From Massilia arenae (GTDB taxonomy: Bacteria; Pseudomonadota; Gammaproteobacteria; Burkholderiales; Burkholderiaceae_D), in assembly GCF_008014745.1 (NCBI RefSeq), contig NZ_VPFD01000009.1, positions 62,001-126,000 on the forward strand: 64,000 nucleotides of DNA, read 5' to 3'. Both the position numbers and the translations under genes were made by a program. A model generated the notes under the pieces. It ran no database searches and had not been told where the DNA came from. It saw nothing but the letters and a program-made list of their open reading frames with translations. This document shows, piece by piece, positions 1 to 8,793 of the stretch; the stretch's first letter is position 1, and the number at the start of each line of letters is the position of its first letter.

Positions 1-1978
1 AGCGCAGCAGCACTTCCAGCGCACGCGGGCGGCGCGTTTCGGTGCACATGATCGGTTGAAAATACAGCGCGAACTCTTCCCGCGCCAGGGCGCCGCGCAG
101 GCTCGATTCGAGCTCGAAATGGCGCGCCGCCGCCAGGTTCATGCGCTCGGTGAAGAACTGGTAATTGTTGCGGCCGGCCGCCTTGGCCTGGTACATCGCG
201 GCGTCGGCGTGGCGCATCAGGGTCTCGACGTCGACCCCGTCGTCCGGATACAGGCAGATCCCGATCGAGGGCGAGATGTGCAGGCTGTGGCCGTCGATCT
301 GGCAAGCCAGCGACAACGCGTCGATGATGCGGTCGGCCACCGCCGCGGCATCGCCCTTGCCGGCGATCCCCGGCATCAGCACCACGAACTCGTCGCCGCC
401 AAGGCGCGCCACCAGGTCGCTGGGCCGCACCGCCGTCACCAGGCGCAGGGCGACGTTGCGCAGCAACTGGTCGCCGACCATGTGGCCGAGGGTATCGTTG
501 ATGTTCTTGAAGCGGTCGAGGTCGATGAACATCAGGGCCAACTGTTGCCCCTGCTGCGGCGCGTCGCCCGAGGCCACGACGCGCATCGCCGCATCGAGCC
601 GCTCGGACAGCATGGCGCGGTTGGGCAGGCCGGTCAGGCTGTCGTGGTAGGCCATGTGGTGCACGCGCGCCTCGGCCTGGCGCCGCTCGTTGATCTCTTC
701 CTGCAGCAGGGCGTTGGCGCCGGCCAGTTCGGCGGTGCGCTCGGCCACCCGCACTTCGAGTTCGTCGCGGGCGCGCAGGATGGCGTCGGCCGCCTCGCGC
801 TGGGCGGTGACGTCGTCCACCAGCCACACGCTCCTGCCGCTCGCCTGCGCCAGGTCGAACAGGCGGCCCGACAGGCGCGCCCAGAAGCGGCTGCCGTCGC
901 GCCGCACCATCTCGTGCTCGGCCATGTGGGCCTGTCCTGATGCGAACTGGCGTCCGGAGAGCTCGCGCGCCTCCTTCCAGCTGGCGTGGCCGGGATACAG
1001 CGAACGCACCGCGATGCCGTCCATGCCGCCCGGCGGCGCGCCGAACAGCTCTTCCATCTTGCGGTTGCAGTGCAGGGTGCGGCCGCCCTCGACCACGGCG
1101 ATGCCCAGCACCGCGTTGTCGAGGATGGCGCGGTTTTCCATCAGCGCCTCGCGCAGCGACTGCTCGTCGCTGCGCTCGCGGGTACGGTCTTCGAGCATCC
1201 AGATCGTGCCCTTGTCGGGGTCTTTCGCATTGACCTGGTAGCCGATCATCTGGACCCAGGCCGGCGTGCCGTCCTTGCGCACCAGGGTGCGCGACGTCGT
1301 GAACGGCCGGCCATCGGCCAGCTGCGGATAGGCCTCGGCGCCGAGCTGGCGATAGGCGGTTTCGTCCGGATAGATCACGCGCGTGGACACCCCGAGCGGC
1401 TCGTCCTCGGCATAGCCGAACATCTGGCAGAAGGCGGGGTTGGCGCGGCGGATCACGCGGTTGCGGGTGAACATGATGCCGATCGAGGCATTGGTCATGA
1501 TCGCCTGCACCTCGCTCATCGCCTGGCGCGCCTCGGTCACGTCCTCGACGATCCATATTGTGCCGGCGTCGCGGTTGCCCGGTTCGACCGCGCAGCCGCG
1601 CAGGCGGGCCCAGAAACTGCTGCCGTCGCGGCGCCGGAACTGCTGCTCGCTCTTCTCGAACAGGCCGCCCCCGGCCAGCACCGCGAACGCTTCCCGGATC
1701 AAGGCCTCGTAATCCTCGGGCGAGGCGCAGACCTCGGCCGGCGCGATACTGCCGACCTCGTCCTGCGCGAAGCCGAACATCTCCCCCGCGCGCGGATTGA
1801 ACGAGCGGATCCGGTCGGGCTGGGTGACGGCGATGCCGACCGGCGCGTTCTCGAACACGGCGCGCTGCTCGCGCACCATGCGCCGCAAGGCGGACAGGTC
1901 CGCCAGCTGCGCCAGGTCCGCGTCGTATCCACCGGCGTCCGCAACGTCAGCTAATTGCAGGTTCGAAAATCCATCCAT
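1..1978 (-). CDS. PAS-PAS-PAS-GGDEF-EAL cyclic-di-GMP signalling protein (C-terminus beyond window)
   Basis: Read from the minus strand, 659 codons are visible and the frame is open to the window edge, so the C-terminus is missing. Three PAS-type sensor repeats come first (roughly residues 30-150, 155-285 and 290-400), each with the typical FENAPVGI/NASIGI/DNAVLGI start and an RRDGS segment. A charged helical linker follows, then a GGDEF domain with intact GGDEF at residues 527-531 and the NDTLGHMVGD and SIGICLYP motifs. At the edge an EAL domain begins (FALYFQPI, then LEVLLR, a variant EVL for EAL that keeps the metal-binding glutamate). The start is an ATG at the second of two overlapping ATGs; the other frame stops after a few codons. 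No transmembrane segment is seen, so it is probably cytosolic. Both c-di-GMP synthesis and hydrolysis are possible; the phosphodiesterase active site cannot be judged here. Confidence 0.9.
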   Translation of the reverse strand, partial: MDGFSNLQLADVADAGGYDADLAQLADLSALRRMVREQRAVFENAPVGIAVTQPDRIRSFNPRAGEMFGFAQDEVGSIAPAEVCASPEDYEALIREAFAVLAGGGLFEKSEQQFRRRDGSSFWARLRGCAVEPGNRDAGTIWIVEDVTEARQAMSEVQAIMTNASIGIMFTRNRVIRRANPAFCQMFGYAEDEPLGVSTRVIYPDETAYRQLGAEAYPQLADGRPFTTSRTLVRKDGTPAWVQMIGYQVNAKDPDKGTIWMLEDRTRERSDEQSLREALMENRAILDNAVLGIAVVEGGRTLHCNRKMEELFGAPPGGMDGIAVRSLYPGHASWKEARELSGRQFASGQAHMAEHEMVRRDGSRFWARLSGRLFDLAQASGRSVWLVDDVTAQREAADAILRARDELEVRVAERTAELAGANALLQEEINERRQAEARVHHMAYHDSLTGLPNRAMLSERLDAAMRVVASGDAPQQGQQLALMFIDLDRFKNINDTLGHMVGDQLLRNVALRLVTAVRPSDLVARLGGDEFVVLMPGIAGKGDAAAVADRIIDALSLACQIDGHSLHISPSIGICLYPDDGVDVETLMRHADAAMYQAKAAGRNNYQFFTERMNLAAARHFELESSLRGALAREEFALYFQPIMCTETRRPRALEVLLR

Positions 1979-2018
1979 CGGTTGTTGCAGTCGCGGCTAA
2001 TACTCATGGTTGCCTTGA

Positions 2019-2034
2019 GTTGCCGAGTGGCAAC
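2019..2034. other. small perfect hairpin downstream of prpF
   Basis: GTTGCC-GAGT-GGCAAC forms a 6-bp stem with a 4-nt loop in the gap between the prpF stop and the PAS-GGDEF-EAL start (both minus strand). No T-run follows on either strand, so it is at best a weak terminator for the prp operon or a local regulatory structure. Confidence 0.3.
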
Positions 2035-2121
2035 AAGGGCGATCATCATAACCCGAAACCGGCCTGCAATTGAACTGCTTGCGGCAAGAAAGCGACACCG
2101 CGCGGACGTCGTCCCAAAACT

Positions 2122-3312
2122 TCAAAAGGCGTCACCCGGCACGCATACCCGCCCTTCCATCAAGACTCGCGCGCTGCGGCTCATGATGGCCTTGCTGACG
2201 CTCCAGGCGCCGTCCCGCTGCACCGCTTCGGCGCCCACGCGCAGGGTGCCGGAAGGGTGGCCGAAGCGCACCGCGCTGCGTTCTCCGCCGCCGGCCGCGA
2301 GGTTGACCAGGGTGCCGGGAATCGCCGCCGCGGTGCCGATCGCCACCGCCGCCGTCCCCATCATCGCGTGGTGCAGCTTGCCCATCGAGAGCGCGCGCAC
2401 CAGCAGGTCGATGTCGCCCTGCGCCACCTGCCTGCCGCCGGACGAGAGGTAGCCCGCCGCTTTCGCGACGAAGGCGACCTTCGGGGTGTGCTGGCGCTTG
2501 CCGGCGTCCTCGATGCTCGCGATCAGGCCCATGCGCAGCGCGCCGTGGGCGCGGATGGTCTCGAACATGGCCAGCGCGCGCGCATCGCCATTGATCGTGT
2601 CCTGCAGCTCGGTGCCGTCATAGCCGACCGCACCCGCCTCGACGAAGATGGTCGGGATGCCGGCGTTGATCATGGTCACCTTCAGGGTGCCGACGCCGGG
2701 CACGTCCAGTTCGTCGACCAGGTTCCCGGTCGGGAACATAGCACCGGCGCTCCCCTCCTCCTCGGCCGCCGGATCGATGAATTCCAGCTGCACCTCGGCC
2801 GCCGGGAAGGTCACGCCATCGAGCTCGAAGTCGCCCGTTTCCTGGACCTGGCCATCCGTCATCGGCACATGGGCGATGATGGTCTTGCCAATATTGGCCT
2901 GCCAGATGCGCACGACTGCGATGCCATCCTGCGGCACCCGCGCGGGGTCGAGCAGGCCATTGGCGATGGCGAAGGGCCCGACCGCGGCCGACAGGTTGCC
3001 GCAGTTGCCGCTCCAGTCGACGAAAGGCTTGTCGATCGCCACCTGGCCGAACAGGTAGTCGACGTCATGGCCGGGACGGGTGCTGCGCTCGACGATGACG
3101 GCCTTGCTGGTGCTGGAAGTGGCGCCGCCCATGCCGTCGATCTGCTTGCCGTAAGGGTCGGGGCTGCCGATCACGCGCAGCAGCAGCGCGTCGCGCGCGG
3201 CGCCGGCTTCGCGAGCCGACGCCGGCAAGTCTTCGCGCTTGAAGAACACGCCTTTGCTGGTGCCGCCGCGCATATAGGTGGCGGGGATCCTGATTTGGGG
3301 GACGTGGGACAT
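2122..3312 (-). CDS. prpF: 2-methylaconitate cis-trans isomerase PrpF
   Basis: PrpF interconverts the 2-methylaconitate isomers made by AcnD so that the methylcitrate cycle can proceed. The protein begins PQIRIPATYMRGGTSKGVFF, the family's N-terminal signature with its catalytic lysine, and has the length (about 396 aa) and diaminopimelate-epimerase-like two-domain layout of PrpF. I chose the ATG with a GGAG nine bases upstream. A second in-frame ATG 15 bases earlier overlaps the acnD stop as TGATG and would add MENRT. It is the last gene of prpB-prpC-acnD-prpF and is translationally coupled to acnD. Pairing with AcnD instead of PrpD is the usual betaproteobacterial solution. Confidence 0.95.
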   Translation of the reverse strand: MSHVPQIRIPATYMRGGTSKGVFFKREDLPASAREAGAARDALLLRVIGSPDPYGKQIDGMGGATSSTSKAVIVERSTRPGHDVDYLFGQVAIDKPFVDWSGNCGNLSAAVGPFAIANGLLDPARVPQDGIAVVRIWQANIGKTIIAHVPMTDGQVQETGDFELDGVTFPAAEVQLEFIDPAAEEEGSAGAMFPTGNLVDELDVPGVGTLKVTMINAGIPTIFVEAGAVGYDGTELQDTINGDARALAMFETIRAHGALRMGLIASIEDAGKRQHTPKVAFVAKAAGYLSSGGRQVAQGDIDLLVRALSMGKLHHAMMGTAAVAIGTAAAIPGTLVNLAAGGGERSAVRFGHPSGTLRVGAEAVQRDGAWSVSKAIMSRSARVLMEGRVCVPGDAF

Positions 3313-3326
3313 GGTGCGGTTCTCCA

Positions 3327-5933
3327 TCAGGCCGCCGCCTTGGGCGCCGACGATTCAAGGAAGTCCTGGGCGAAGCGTTGCAGCACCCCGCCCGCTTCAT
3401 AGATGGCGAGTTCCTCGGCCGTATCGAGGCGGCAGGTCACCACGACCTCGAGCTGTTCTCCGTTCCTGCGGTGGATCACCAGCGTCAGGTCGGCGCGCGG
3501 CGTGCGCTCGCCCACCACGTCGAAGGTCTCGGTGCCGTCGATGCCGAGCGTGATGCGATTCATACCCGGTTTGAACTCCAGCGGCAGCACGCCCATGCCC
3601 ACCAGGTTGGTGCGGTGGATGCGCTCGAAACCTTCAGCCACGATCGCTTCCACGCCCGCCAGGCGCACGCCCTTGGCCGCCCAGTCGCGCGACGAACCCT
3701 GGCCATAGTCGGCGCCGGCCACCACGATCAGCGGCTGTTTGCGCTCCATATAATGCTCGATCGCTTCCCACATGCGGGTCACTTCGCCCGACGGCTCGAT
3801 GCGCGCCAGCGAGCCGGCCATCACATTGCCCAGGCCATCCTTGACCATCTCGTTCTTCAAGGTCGGATTGGCGAAGGTCGCGCGCTGCGCGGTGAGGTGG
3901 TCGCCGCGATGGGTGGCGTAGGAATTGAAGTCTTCTTCCGGCAAACCCATCTTCGCCAAGTATTCGCCGGCGGCCGAATCGAGCATGATCGCGTTCGACG
4001 GCGACAGGTGGTCGGTGGTGATGTTGTCGCCCAGGACCGCCAGCGGGCGCATGCCGGAGAGGGTGCGCTCGCCTGCCAGCGCGCCTTCCCAGTACGGCGG
4101 CCGACGAATGTAAGTACTCATCGGACGCCAGTCGTACAGCGGGCTGACCGCGGCGCCATCGTCGACGACACGCGCGAACATCGGCGTATAGACCTTGCGG
4201 AACTGCTCGGGCTTGACGCTGGCGGCGACCACGGCATCGATCTCGTCGTCCGATGGCCACAGGTCGGCCAGCCGGATCTCCTTGCCGGCGGCGTCCAAGC
4301 CCAGCACGTCCTTCTCGATGTCGAAGCGGATGGTGCCGGCGATCGCATACGCGACCACCAGCGCCGGCGACGCCAGGAAGGCCTGCCTGGCATACGGGTG
4401 GATGCGGCCGTCGAAGTTGCGGTTGCCCGACAGGACGGCGGTCGCATACAGGTCGCGCGCGATGATCTCTTGCTGGATGGCCGGGTCGAGCGCGCCGCTC
4501 ATGCCGTTGCAGGTGGTGCAGGCAAACGCCACAACGCCGAAGCCAAGCTTGTCCAGCTCGGGCGTGAGGCCGGCTTCGTCCAGATACAGGGCCACGGCTT
4601 TCGAACCCGGCGCCAGCGAACTCTTGACCCAGGGCTTGCGCAGCAGGCCCGCGCGGTTAGCGTTGCGCGCCAGCAGGCCGGCGGCGACCATATTGCGCGG
4701 GTTGTTGGTGTTGGTGCAGCTGGTGATGGCGGCAATGATCACGGCGCCGTCGGGCATCAGGCCTGGTTCGTTTTCCACTTTACCGGCAATGCCGCGCGCC
4801 GCCAGTTCCGAGGTCGGTACGCGCTTGTGCGGGTTCGACGGGCCGGCGATATTGCGCACCACGCTGGACAGGTCGAAGCTCAGGGTACGTTCGTACTGGG
4901 CATTCCGCAGGCTGTCGGCCCACAGGCCGGCCTGTTTCGCATAGGTCTCGACCAGGTGCACGGTCTCGTCCTCGCGGCCGGTCAGGCGCAGGTACTTGAT
5001 GGTCTGCTCGTCGATGTAGAACATCGCGGCGGTGGCGCCGAATTCCGGCGCCATATTCGAGATGGTCGCGCGGTCGCCCAGGGTGAGTGCGGCTGCGCCC
5101 TCGCCATAGAACTCGAGGTAGGCGGAGACGACCTTCGACTTGCGCAGGAACTCGGTCAGCGCCAGCACGGTGTCGGTGGCGGTGATGCCGGGACTGGGCC
5201 GGCCGGTCAACTCGACGCCGACGATGTCGGGCAGGCGCATGTACGAGGCGCGGCCCAGCATCACGCTTTCTGCCTCCAGGCCGCCGACACCGATCGCGAT
5301 CACGCCCAGCGCATCGACCATTGGCGTGTGCGAGTCGGTGCCGACCAGCGTGTCCGGATAGGCCACGCCGTTCTCCACCTGGATCACGGGCGACATGCGT
5401 TCCAGGTTGATCTGGTGCAGGATGCCGTTACCGGGCGGGATCACGTCGACGTTCTGGAAGGCCTTCTTGGTCCAGTCGATGAAGTGGAAGCGGTCTTCGT
5501 TGCGGCGATCCTCGATCGCGCGGTTCTTGGTAAACGCGTCCGGATCGAAGCCGCCGCATTCGACGGCCAGCGAGTGGTCGACCACCAGCTGGGTGGGCAC
5601 CACCGGATTGACCAGGGCCGGATCGCCCCCTTGCAGCGCAATGGCGTCACGCAGGCCGGCCAGGTCGACCAGGGCGGTTTGGCCCAGGATGTCGTGGCAG
5701 ACCACGCGCGCCGGGAACCAGGGAAAATCGAGCTCGCGCTTGCGTTCGATGATCTGCTTGAGCGAGTCGGTCATGCAAGCTGGATCGCAGCGGCGCACGA
5801 GGTTCTCGGCCAGCACCCGCGAGGTGTAGGGCAAGGTGTCGTAGGCGCCGGGCTGGATGGCGTCGACCGCGGCGCGCGTGTCGAAGTACTCCAGGTCGGT
5901 GCCCGGCAGCGGTTTCAGGTGATTCGAATTCAT
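3327..5933 (-). CDS. acnD: Fe/S-dependent 2-methylisocitrate dehydratase AcnD
   Basis: An aconitase-family enzyme of 868 aa that dehydrates 2-methylcitrate in the methylcitrate cycle of propionate breakdown. The three [4Fe-4S] cysteine ligands are visible: one in TSCTNTNNP near residue 403 and two in ACTTCNGMSG near residues 470-473. The C-terminal swivel domain carries GADYGQGSSRDWAAKG. Linkage to prpB, prpC and prpF identifies it as AcnD and not the TCA-cycle AcnA. The start MNSNHLKPLPGTDLEYFD matches the family. It lies 160 bases downstream of prpC, a gap filled by a palindromic repeat element, and overlaps prpF or nearly abuts it. Confidence 0.95.
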   Translation of the reverse strand: MNSNHLKPLPGTDLEYFDTRAAVDAIQPGAYDTLPYTSRVLAENLVRRCDPACMTDSLKQIIERKRELDFPWFPARVVCHDILGQTALVDLAGLRDAIALQGGDPALVNPVVPTQLVVDHSLAVECGGFDPDAFTKNRAIEDRRNEDRFHFIDWTKKAFQNVDVIPPGNGILHQINLERMSPVIQVENGVAYPDTLVGTDSHTPMVDALGVIAIGVGGLEAESVMLGRASYMRLPDIVGVELTGRPSPGITATDTVLALTEFLRKSKVVSAYLEFYGEGAAALTLGDRATISNMAPEFGATAAMFYIDEQTIKYLRLTGREDETVHLVETYAKQAGLWADSLRNAQYERTLSFDLSSVVRNIAGPSNPHKRVPTSELAARGIAGKVENEPGLMPDGAVIIAAITSCTNTNNPRNMVAAGLLARNANRAGLLRKPWVKSSLAPGSKAVALYLDEAGLTPELDKLGFGVVAFACTTCNGMSGALDPAIQQEIIARDLYATAVLSGNRNFDGRIHPYARQAFLASPALVVAYAIAGTIRFDIEKDVLGLDAAGKEIRLADLWPSDDEIDAVVAASVKPEQFRKVYTPMFARVVDDGAAVSPLYDWRPMSTYIRRPPYWEGALAGERTLSGMRPLAVLGDNITTDHLSPSNAIMLDSAAGEYLAKMGLPEEDFNSYATHRGDHLTAQRATFANPTLKNEMVKDGLGNVMAGSLARIEPSGEVTRMWEAIEHYMERKQPLIVVAGADYGQGSSRDWAAKGVRLAGVEAIVAEGFERIHRTNLVGMGVLPLEFKPGMNRITLGIDGTETFDVVGERTPRADLTLVIHRRNGEQLEVVVTCRLDTAEELAIYEAGGVLQRFAQDFLESSAPKAAA

Positions 5934-5964
5934 GATGCGGCTCGATCCATAAGTTAGCCGTAAA

Positions 5965-6068
5965 ACCGTCGTCCCCGCAAAGGCGGGGACCCAAGTTTAG
6001 GTGCGTAGCCACGAATGTGCTTGTGGCCTGCATACCAACTTGGGTTCCCGCCTACGCGGGAACGACGT
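5965..6068. repeat. REP/BIME-like pair of inverted palindromic units inside the prp operon
   Basis: Two similar units of about 34 bp face each other. Each carries its own hairpin (CCCCGC-AAAG-GCGGGG on the left; GTTCCCGC-CTAC-GCGGGAAC on the right) and each ends in CCCAAGTT or its complement. The spacer holds another small stem, GCCAC...GTGGC. Together they could fold as one long cruciform or mRNA stem between prpC and acnD. The unit type GTCGTTCCCGC...GCGGGAACCCAAG resembles the short intergenic palindromes found in many copies in beta- and gammaproteobacteria; copy number elsewhere cannot be seen here. Confidence 0.7.
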
Positions 6069-6093
6069 GCGAGATGCTGTGGTGCTGAATAAG

Positions 6094-7254
6094 TTACTTG
6101 CGTTCGGCCAGCGGCACGAACTGCAGGTCTTCCGGACCGACGTAGTTCGCGCTCGGGCGGATGATCTTGTTGTCGATGCGCTGCTCGATGACGTGGGCAG
6201 CCCAGCCCGAGGTGCGCGAGATGACGAACAGCGGCGTGAACATGGCGGTCGGCACGCCCATCATGTGGTACGACACGGCCGAGAACCAGTCCAGGTTCGG
6301 GAACATCTTTTTCACATCCCACATCACCGACTCCAGGCGTTCGGCGATGTCGAACATCTTCATCGAACCGGCCTCGGAAGACAGCGAGCGCGCCACTTCC
6401 TTGATCACTTTATTGCGCGGGTCCGAGATCGTGTACACCGGGTGGCCGAAGCCGATCACGACTTCCTTGTTGGCCACGCGGTTGCGGATGTCGGCTTCGG
6501 CTTCGTCGGCGTTTTCGTAGCGCTTCTGGATGTCGAGCGCCACTTCGTTGGCGCCGCCGTGTTTCGGACCGCGCAGCGCGCCGATGGCGCCGGTGATGGC
6601 CGAGTGCATGTCGGAACCGGTGCCGGCGATCACGCGGGCGGTGAAGGTCGAGGCATTGAATTCGTGCTCGGCATACAGGATGAGCGAGGTGTGCATCGCC
6701 TGCACCCAGGATTCGCTCGGCTTGAAGCCGTGCAGCAGGTGCAGGAAGTGGCCGCCGATCGAGTCGTCGTCGGTTTCCACTTCGATGCGGCGGCCAGCAT
6801 GGCTGTAGTGGTACCAGTACAGCAGCATCGAGCCGAACGAGGCCATCAGGCGGTCGGCGATGTCGCGCGCGCCGGCAAGATTGTGGTCGTCCTTCTCGGG
6901 CAAGGTGCAGCCCAGCACCGACACGCCGGTACGCATCACGTCCATCGGATGGGCGCCGGCCGGCACCGCCTCGAGCGCGCTCCTGACGGCGGCAGGCAGC
7001 CCGCGCAGCGAACGCAGCTTGGCTTTATAACCGCGCAGCTCGGCCTCGTTCGGCAGCTTGCCGTGCACCAGCAGGTAGGCGATCTCCTCGAATTCGCAGG
7101 CGTCGGCCACGTCCAGGATGTCGTAGCCGCGGTAGTGCAGGTCATTGCCCGATTTGCCGACCGAGCACAGCGCGGTATTGCCGGCGGCGACGCCGGACAG
7201 GGCCACGGATTTCTTCGGCTTGAAGGTTGGGGTCTCGTTGTTCTGGGTCGTCAT
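6094..7254 (-). CDS. prpC: 2-methylcitrate synthase PrpC
   Basis: Citrate-synthase family enzyme, 386 aa, condensing propionyl-CoA with oxaloacetate to 2-methylcitrate. Visible signatures are [18 protein letters not shown] near the N-terminus, the citrate synthase motif [15 protein letters not shown] near residue 270 with its active-site histidine, and [13 protein letters not shown] near the C-terminus. Length and the N-terminal ALSGV..GNTA segment fit PrpC, not the hexameric GltA. It starts 12 bases after prpB with AAGGAG as ribosome binding site. Confidence 0.96.
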   Translation of the reverse strand: MTTQNNETPTFKPKKSVALSGVAAGNTALCSVGKSGNDLHYRGYDILDVADACEFEEIAYLLVHGKLPNEAELRGYKAKLRSLRGLPAAVRSALEAVPAGAHPMDVMRTGVSVLGCTLPEKDDHNLAGARDIADRLMASFGSMLLYWYHYSHAGRRIEVETDDDSIGGHFLHLLHGFKPSESWVQAMHTSLILYAEHEFNASTFTARVIAGTGSDMHSAITGAIGALRGPKHGGANEVALDIQKRYENADEAEADIRNRVANKEVVIGFGHPVYTISDPRNKVIKEVARSLSSEAGSMKMFDIAERLESVMWDVKKMFPNLDWFSAVSYHMMGVPTAMFTPLFVISRTSGWAAHVIEQRIDNKIIRPSANYVGPEDLQFVPLAERK

Positions 7255-7266
7255 CCTCGGTTCTCC

Positions 7267-8157
7267 TTATTTCGCTTTGTTCTGGGCGAACAGCGCGTCG
7301 AGCTTCTGTTCATAGCTATGGTAGTCGATGCGGTCGTACAGTTCGGCGCGCGTCTGCATGGTGTCGAGCACGTTCTGCTGGGTGCCGTCGCGGCGGATCG
7401 CGTTGTACACGTTCTCGGCCGCCTTGTTCATCGCGCGGAAGGCCGACAGCGGATACAGCACCAGGCCGACGCCGGCGCCTTTCAGTTCATCGACGGTAAA
7501 CAGCGGCGTGGAACCGAACTCGGTGATATTGGCCAGCACCGGCACCTTGACCGCGTCGGCGAACTGTTTATACATCTCCAGGCTCGTCATCGCCTCGGGG
7601 AAGATCATGTCGGCGCCGGCTTCCACGCAGGCCACGGCGCGTTCGATGGCGGCATCCAGGCCTTCGACGGCCAGCGCGTCGGTGCGCGCCATGATTACGA
7701 ACTCGTCGTATGGGCGGGCATCGGCCGCCGCCTTGATGCGGTCGACCATCTCGTCCTTGCTGACGATTTCCTTACCCGGACGGTGGCCGCAGCGCTTGGC
7801 GCCGACCTGGTCTTCGATGTGGCAGGCGGCGGCGCCGGCCTTGGCCAGGGTGCGCACGGTGCGCGCGACGTTGAAGGCCGAGGCGCCGAAACCGGTGTCG
7901 ACGTCGACCAGCAGCGGCAGGTCGCACACGTCGGTGATGCGGCGCACGTCGATCAGGACGTCGTCCAGGTTCGAGAGGCCAAGATCCGGCAAGCCCAGCG
8001 AACCCGCCGCCACGCCGCCGCCGGACAGGTAGATCGCCTTGAAGCCGGCACGCTGGGCCAGCAGGGCGTGGTTGGCGTTGATTGCGCCGACCACTTGCAA
8101 TGGGGATTCTTCCTGCATTGCCTTGCGGAATGCGGCGCCGGCGGAGAGCTTGGTCAT
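7267..8157 (-). CDS. prpB: methylisocitrate lyase PrpB
   Basis: 296-aa member of the isocitrate lyase/PEP mutase family that cleaves 2-methylisocitrate to pyruvate and succinate, the last step of the methylcitrate cycle. It shows the N-terminal [27 protein letters not shown], the catalytic [18 protein letters not shown] loop around residues 115-130, and FPEAM. AAAGGA sits at a good distance before the ATG. It is the first gene of the operon; a sigma-54 promoter lies 41-56 bases upstream of the ATG and a PrpR-type palindrome about 160 bases upstream. Confidence 0.96.
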   Translation of the reverse strand: MTKLSAGAAFRKAMQEESPLQVVGAINANHALLAQRAGFKAIYLSGGGVAAGSLGLPDLGLSNLDDVLIDVRRITDVCDLPLLVDVDTGFGASAFNVARTVRTLAKAGAAACHIEDQVGAKRCGHRPGKEIVSKDEMVDRIKAAADARPYDEFVIMARTDALAVEGLDAAIERAVACVEAGADMIFPEAMTSLEMYKQFADAVKVPVLANITEFGSTPLFTVDELKGAGVGLVLYPLSAFRAMNKAAENVYNAIRRDGTQQNVLDTMQTRAELYDRIDYHSYEQKLDALFAQNKAK

Positions 8158-8197
8158 GCGGTGTCCTTTCAGATGCGGTGGGTGTCGAACCTGCTAT

Positions 8198-8213
8198 TGC
8201 AAACCGCGTGCCA
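8198..8213 (-). promoter_or_regulatory. sigma-54 (-24/-12) promoter of prpBC-acnD-prpF
   Basis: On the minus strand the sequence TGGCACGCGGTTTGCA matches the RpoN consensus TGGCACG-N4-TTGCA at every defined base, with correct GG-to-GC spacing. Transcription would begin near 8187, giving a leader of about 30 bases before prpB. PrpR encoded at 12.3-13.9 kb carries the sigma-54-contacting GAFTGA motif, so activator and promoter fit together. Confidence 0.9.
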
Positions 8214-8311
8214 GCCCTGATCCTTCCGGCACTTGACAGTAATTTTTCACTATATTCAAACACTTAGCGTACATCACGGTGAGCGCCCCGGCATTCCTCT
8301 TGCGCCCCATC

Positions 8312-8326
8312 GTTTCATACTGAAAC
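8312..8326. promoter_or_regulatory. palindromic upstream activating site, putative PrpR operator
   Basis: GTTTCATACTGAAAC is a perfect GTTTCA-N3-TGAAAC palindrome centred about 120 bases upstream of the -12 element of the prp promoter, the usual place for an enhancer-binding protein. A further TGAAAC half-site follows 22 bases on at 8343-8348, two helical turns away. The same palindrome with a different spacer lies upstream of prpR. Confidence 0.75.
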
Positions 8327-8392
8327 AATAAGATGCAACAACTGAAACAATTAAGCCCAGCTTAAAACGCTAATGCGCTCCAAACGCGTCGC

Positions 8393-8420
8393 TTGACATA
8401 TCGGGATATCCCGATATACT
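8393..8420 (+). promoter_or_regulatory. arsR promoter with embedded 18-bp operator; predicted leaderless start
   Basis: TTGACA and TATACT are separated by a 16-bp spacer. That spacer is occupied by the perfect palindrome TATCGGGATATCCCGATA (8399-8416), so a bound repressor would block both promoter elements. The ATG of arsR begins eight bases after the -10 box, about where transcription should start; the mRNA would have almost no 5' leader. Confidence 0.75.
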
Positions 8421-8427
8421 GGAATCC

Positions 8428-8730
8428 ATGGAACTGCTAGACATCTTCAAAGCCCTCTCGAACCGCACACGCCTTGACATCTTGAAAGGCTTGAAGGATC
8501 CCGAGAATCATTTCCCTCCGCAGGATGAGGGCGATGTCCACACGGTTGGCGTCTGTGTCAGCAGCATCCAGGAAGGTGTCGGCTTGTCACAGTCGACCGT
8601 GTCCGATTATCTCGCAACACTGCAAAGAGCCGGCCTGGTGGAAGTCAGGCGCATTGGACAGTGGACGTACTACAAGCGCAATGAAGCAGCCATCAGTGCG
8701 CTCGCCGAGATCATTGGCAAAGAGCTGTAA
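8428..8730 (+). CDS. ArsR/SmtB-family winged-helix repressor
   Basis: 100-aa winged-helix protein: LLDIFKALSNRTRLDILKGL is the family's first helices, and VGLSQSTVSDYLATLQRAGLVE is the recognition helix region, followed by a GQWTYYKRN wing. The metal-site motif ELCVCDL of ArsR is absent; one cysteine (GVCVSS) remains, which could sense thiol-reactive compounds. It heads a cassette with a quinone-reductase-like gene and a small monooxygenase-like gene, and matching palindromes lie before itself and before the reductase gene. Autorepression and control of the cassette are inferred. Its base composition is visibly less GC-rich than its neighbours, which suggests acquisition by transfer. Confidence 0.85.
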   Translation: MELLDIFKALSNRTRLDILKGLKDPENHFPPQDEGDVHTVGVCVSSIQEGVGLSQSTVSDYLATLQRAGLVEVRRIGQWTYYKRNEAAISALAEIIGKEL

Positions 8731-8747
8731 ATTTTTTTACCACTACA

Positions 8748-8765
8748 TATCGGTAATTCCCGATA
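8748..8765. promoter_or_regulatory. second ArsR-type operator, upstream of the oxidoreductase gene
   Basis: TATCGGTAATTCCCGATA has the same outer half-sites TATCGG...CCGATA and the same 18-bp length as the operator in the arsR promoter; only the central bases differ. It lies 28 bases before the ATG of the next gene, following an A/T-rich stretch. Confidence 0.7.
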
Positions 8766-8793
8766 TCCCTTTTTAACGAAACGAGGAACAATC

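Noticed and set aside
3378-5957. 859-codon open frame on the plus strand opposite acnD
   Set aside because: Antisense to acnD with its cluster ligands; composition is artefactual His/Arg/Gly/Val-rich and no start signal is seen.
6001-8220. 739-codon open frame on the plus strand opposite prpB and prpC
   Set aside because: Antisense to two complete enzymes and the sigma-54 promoter; typical GC shadow.
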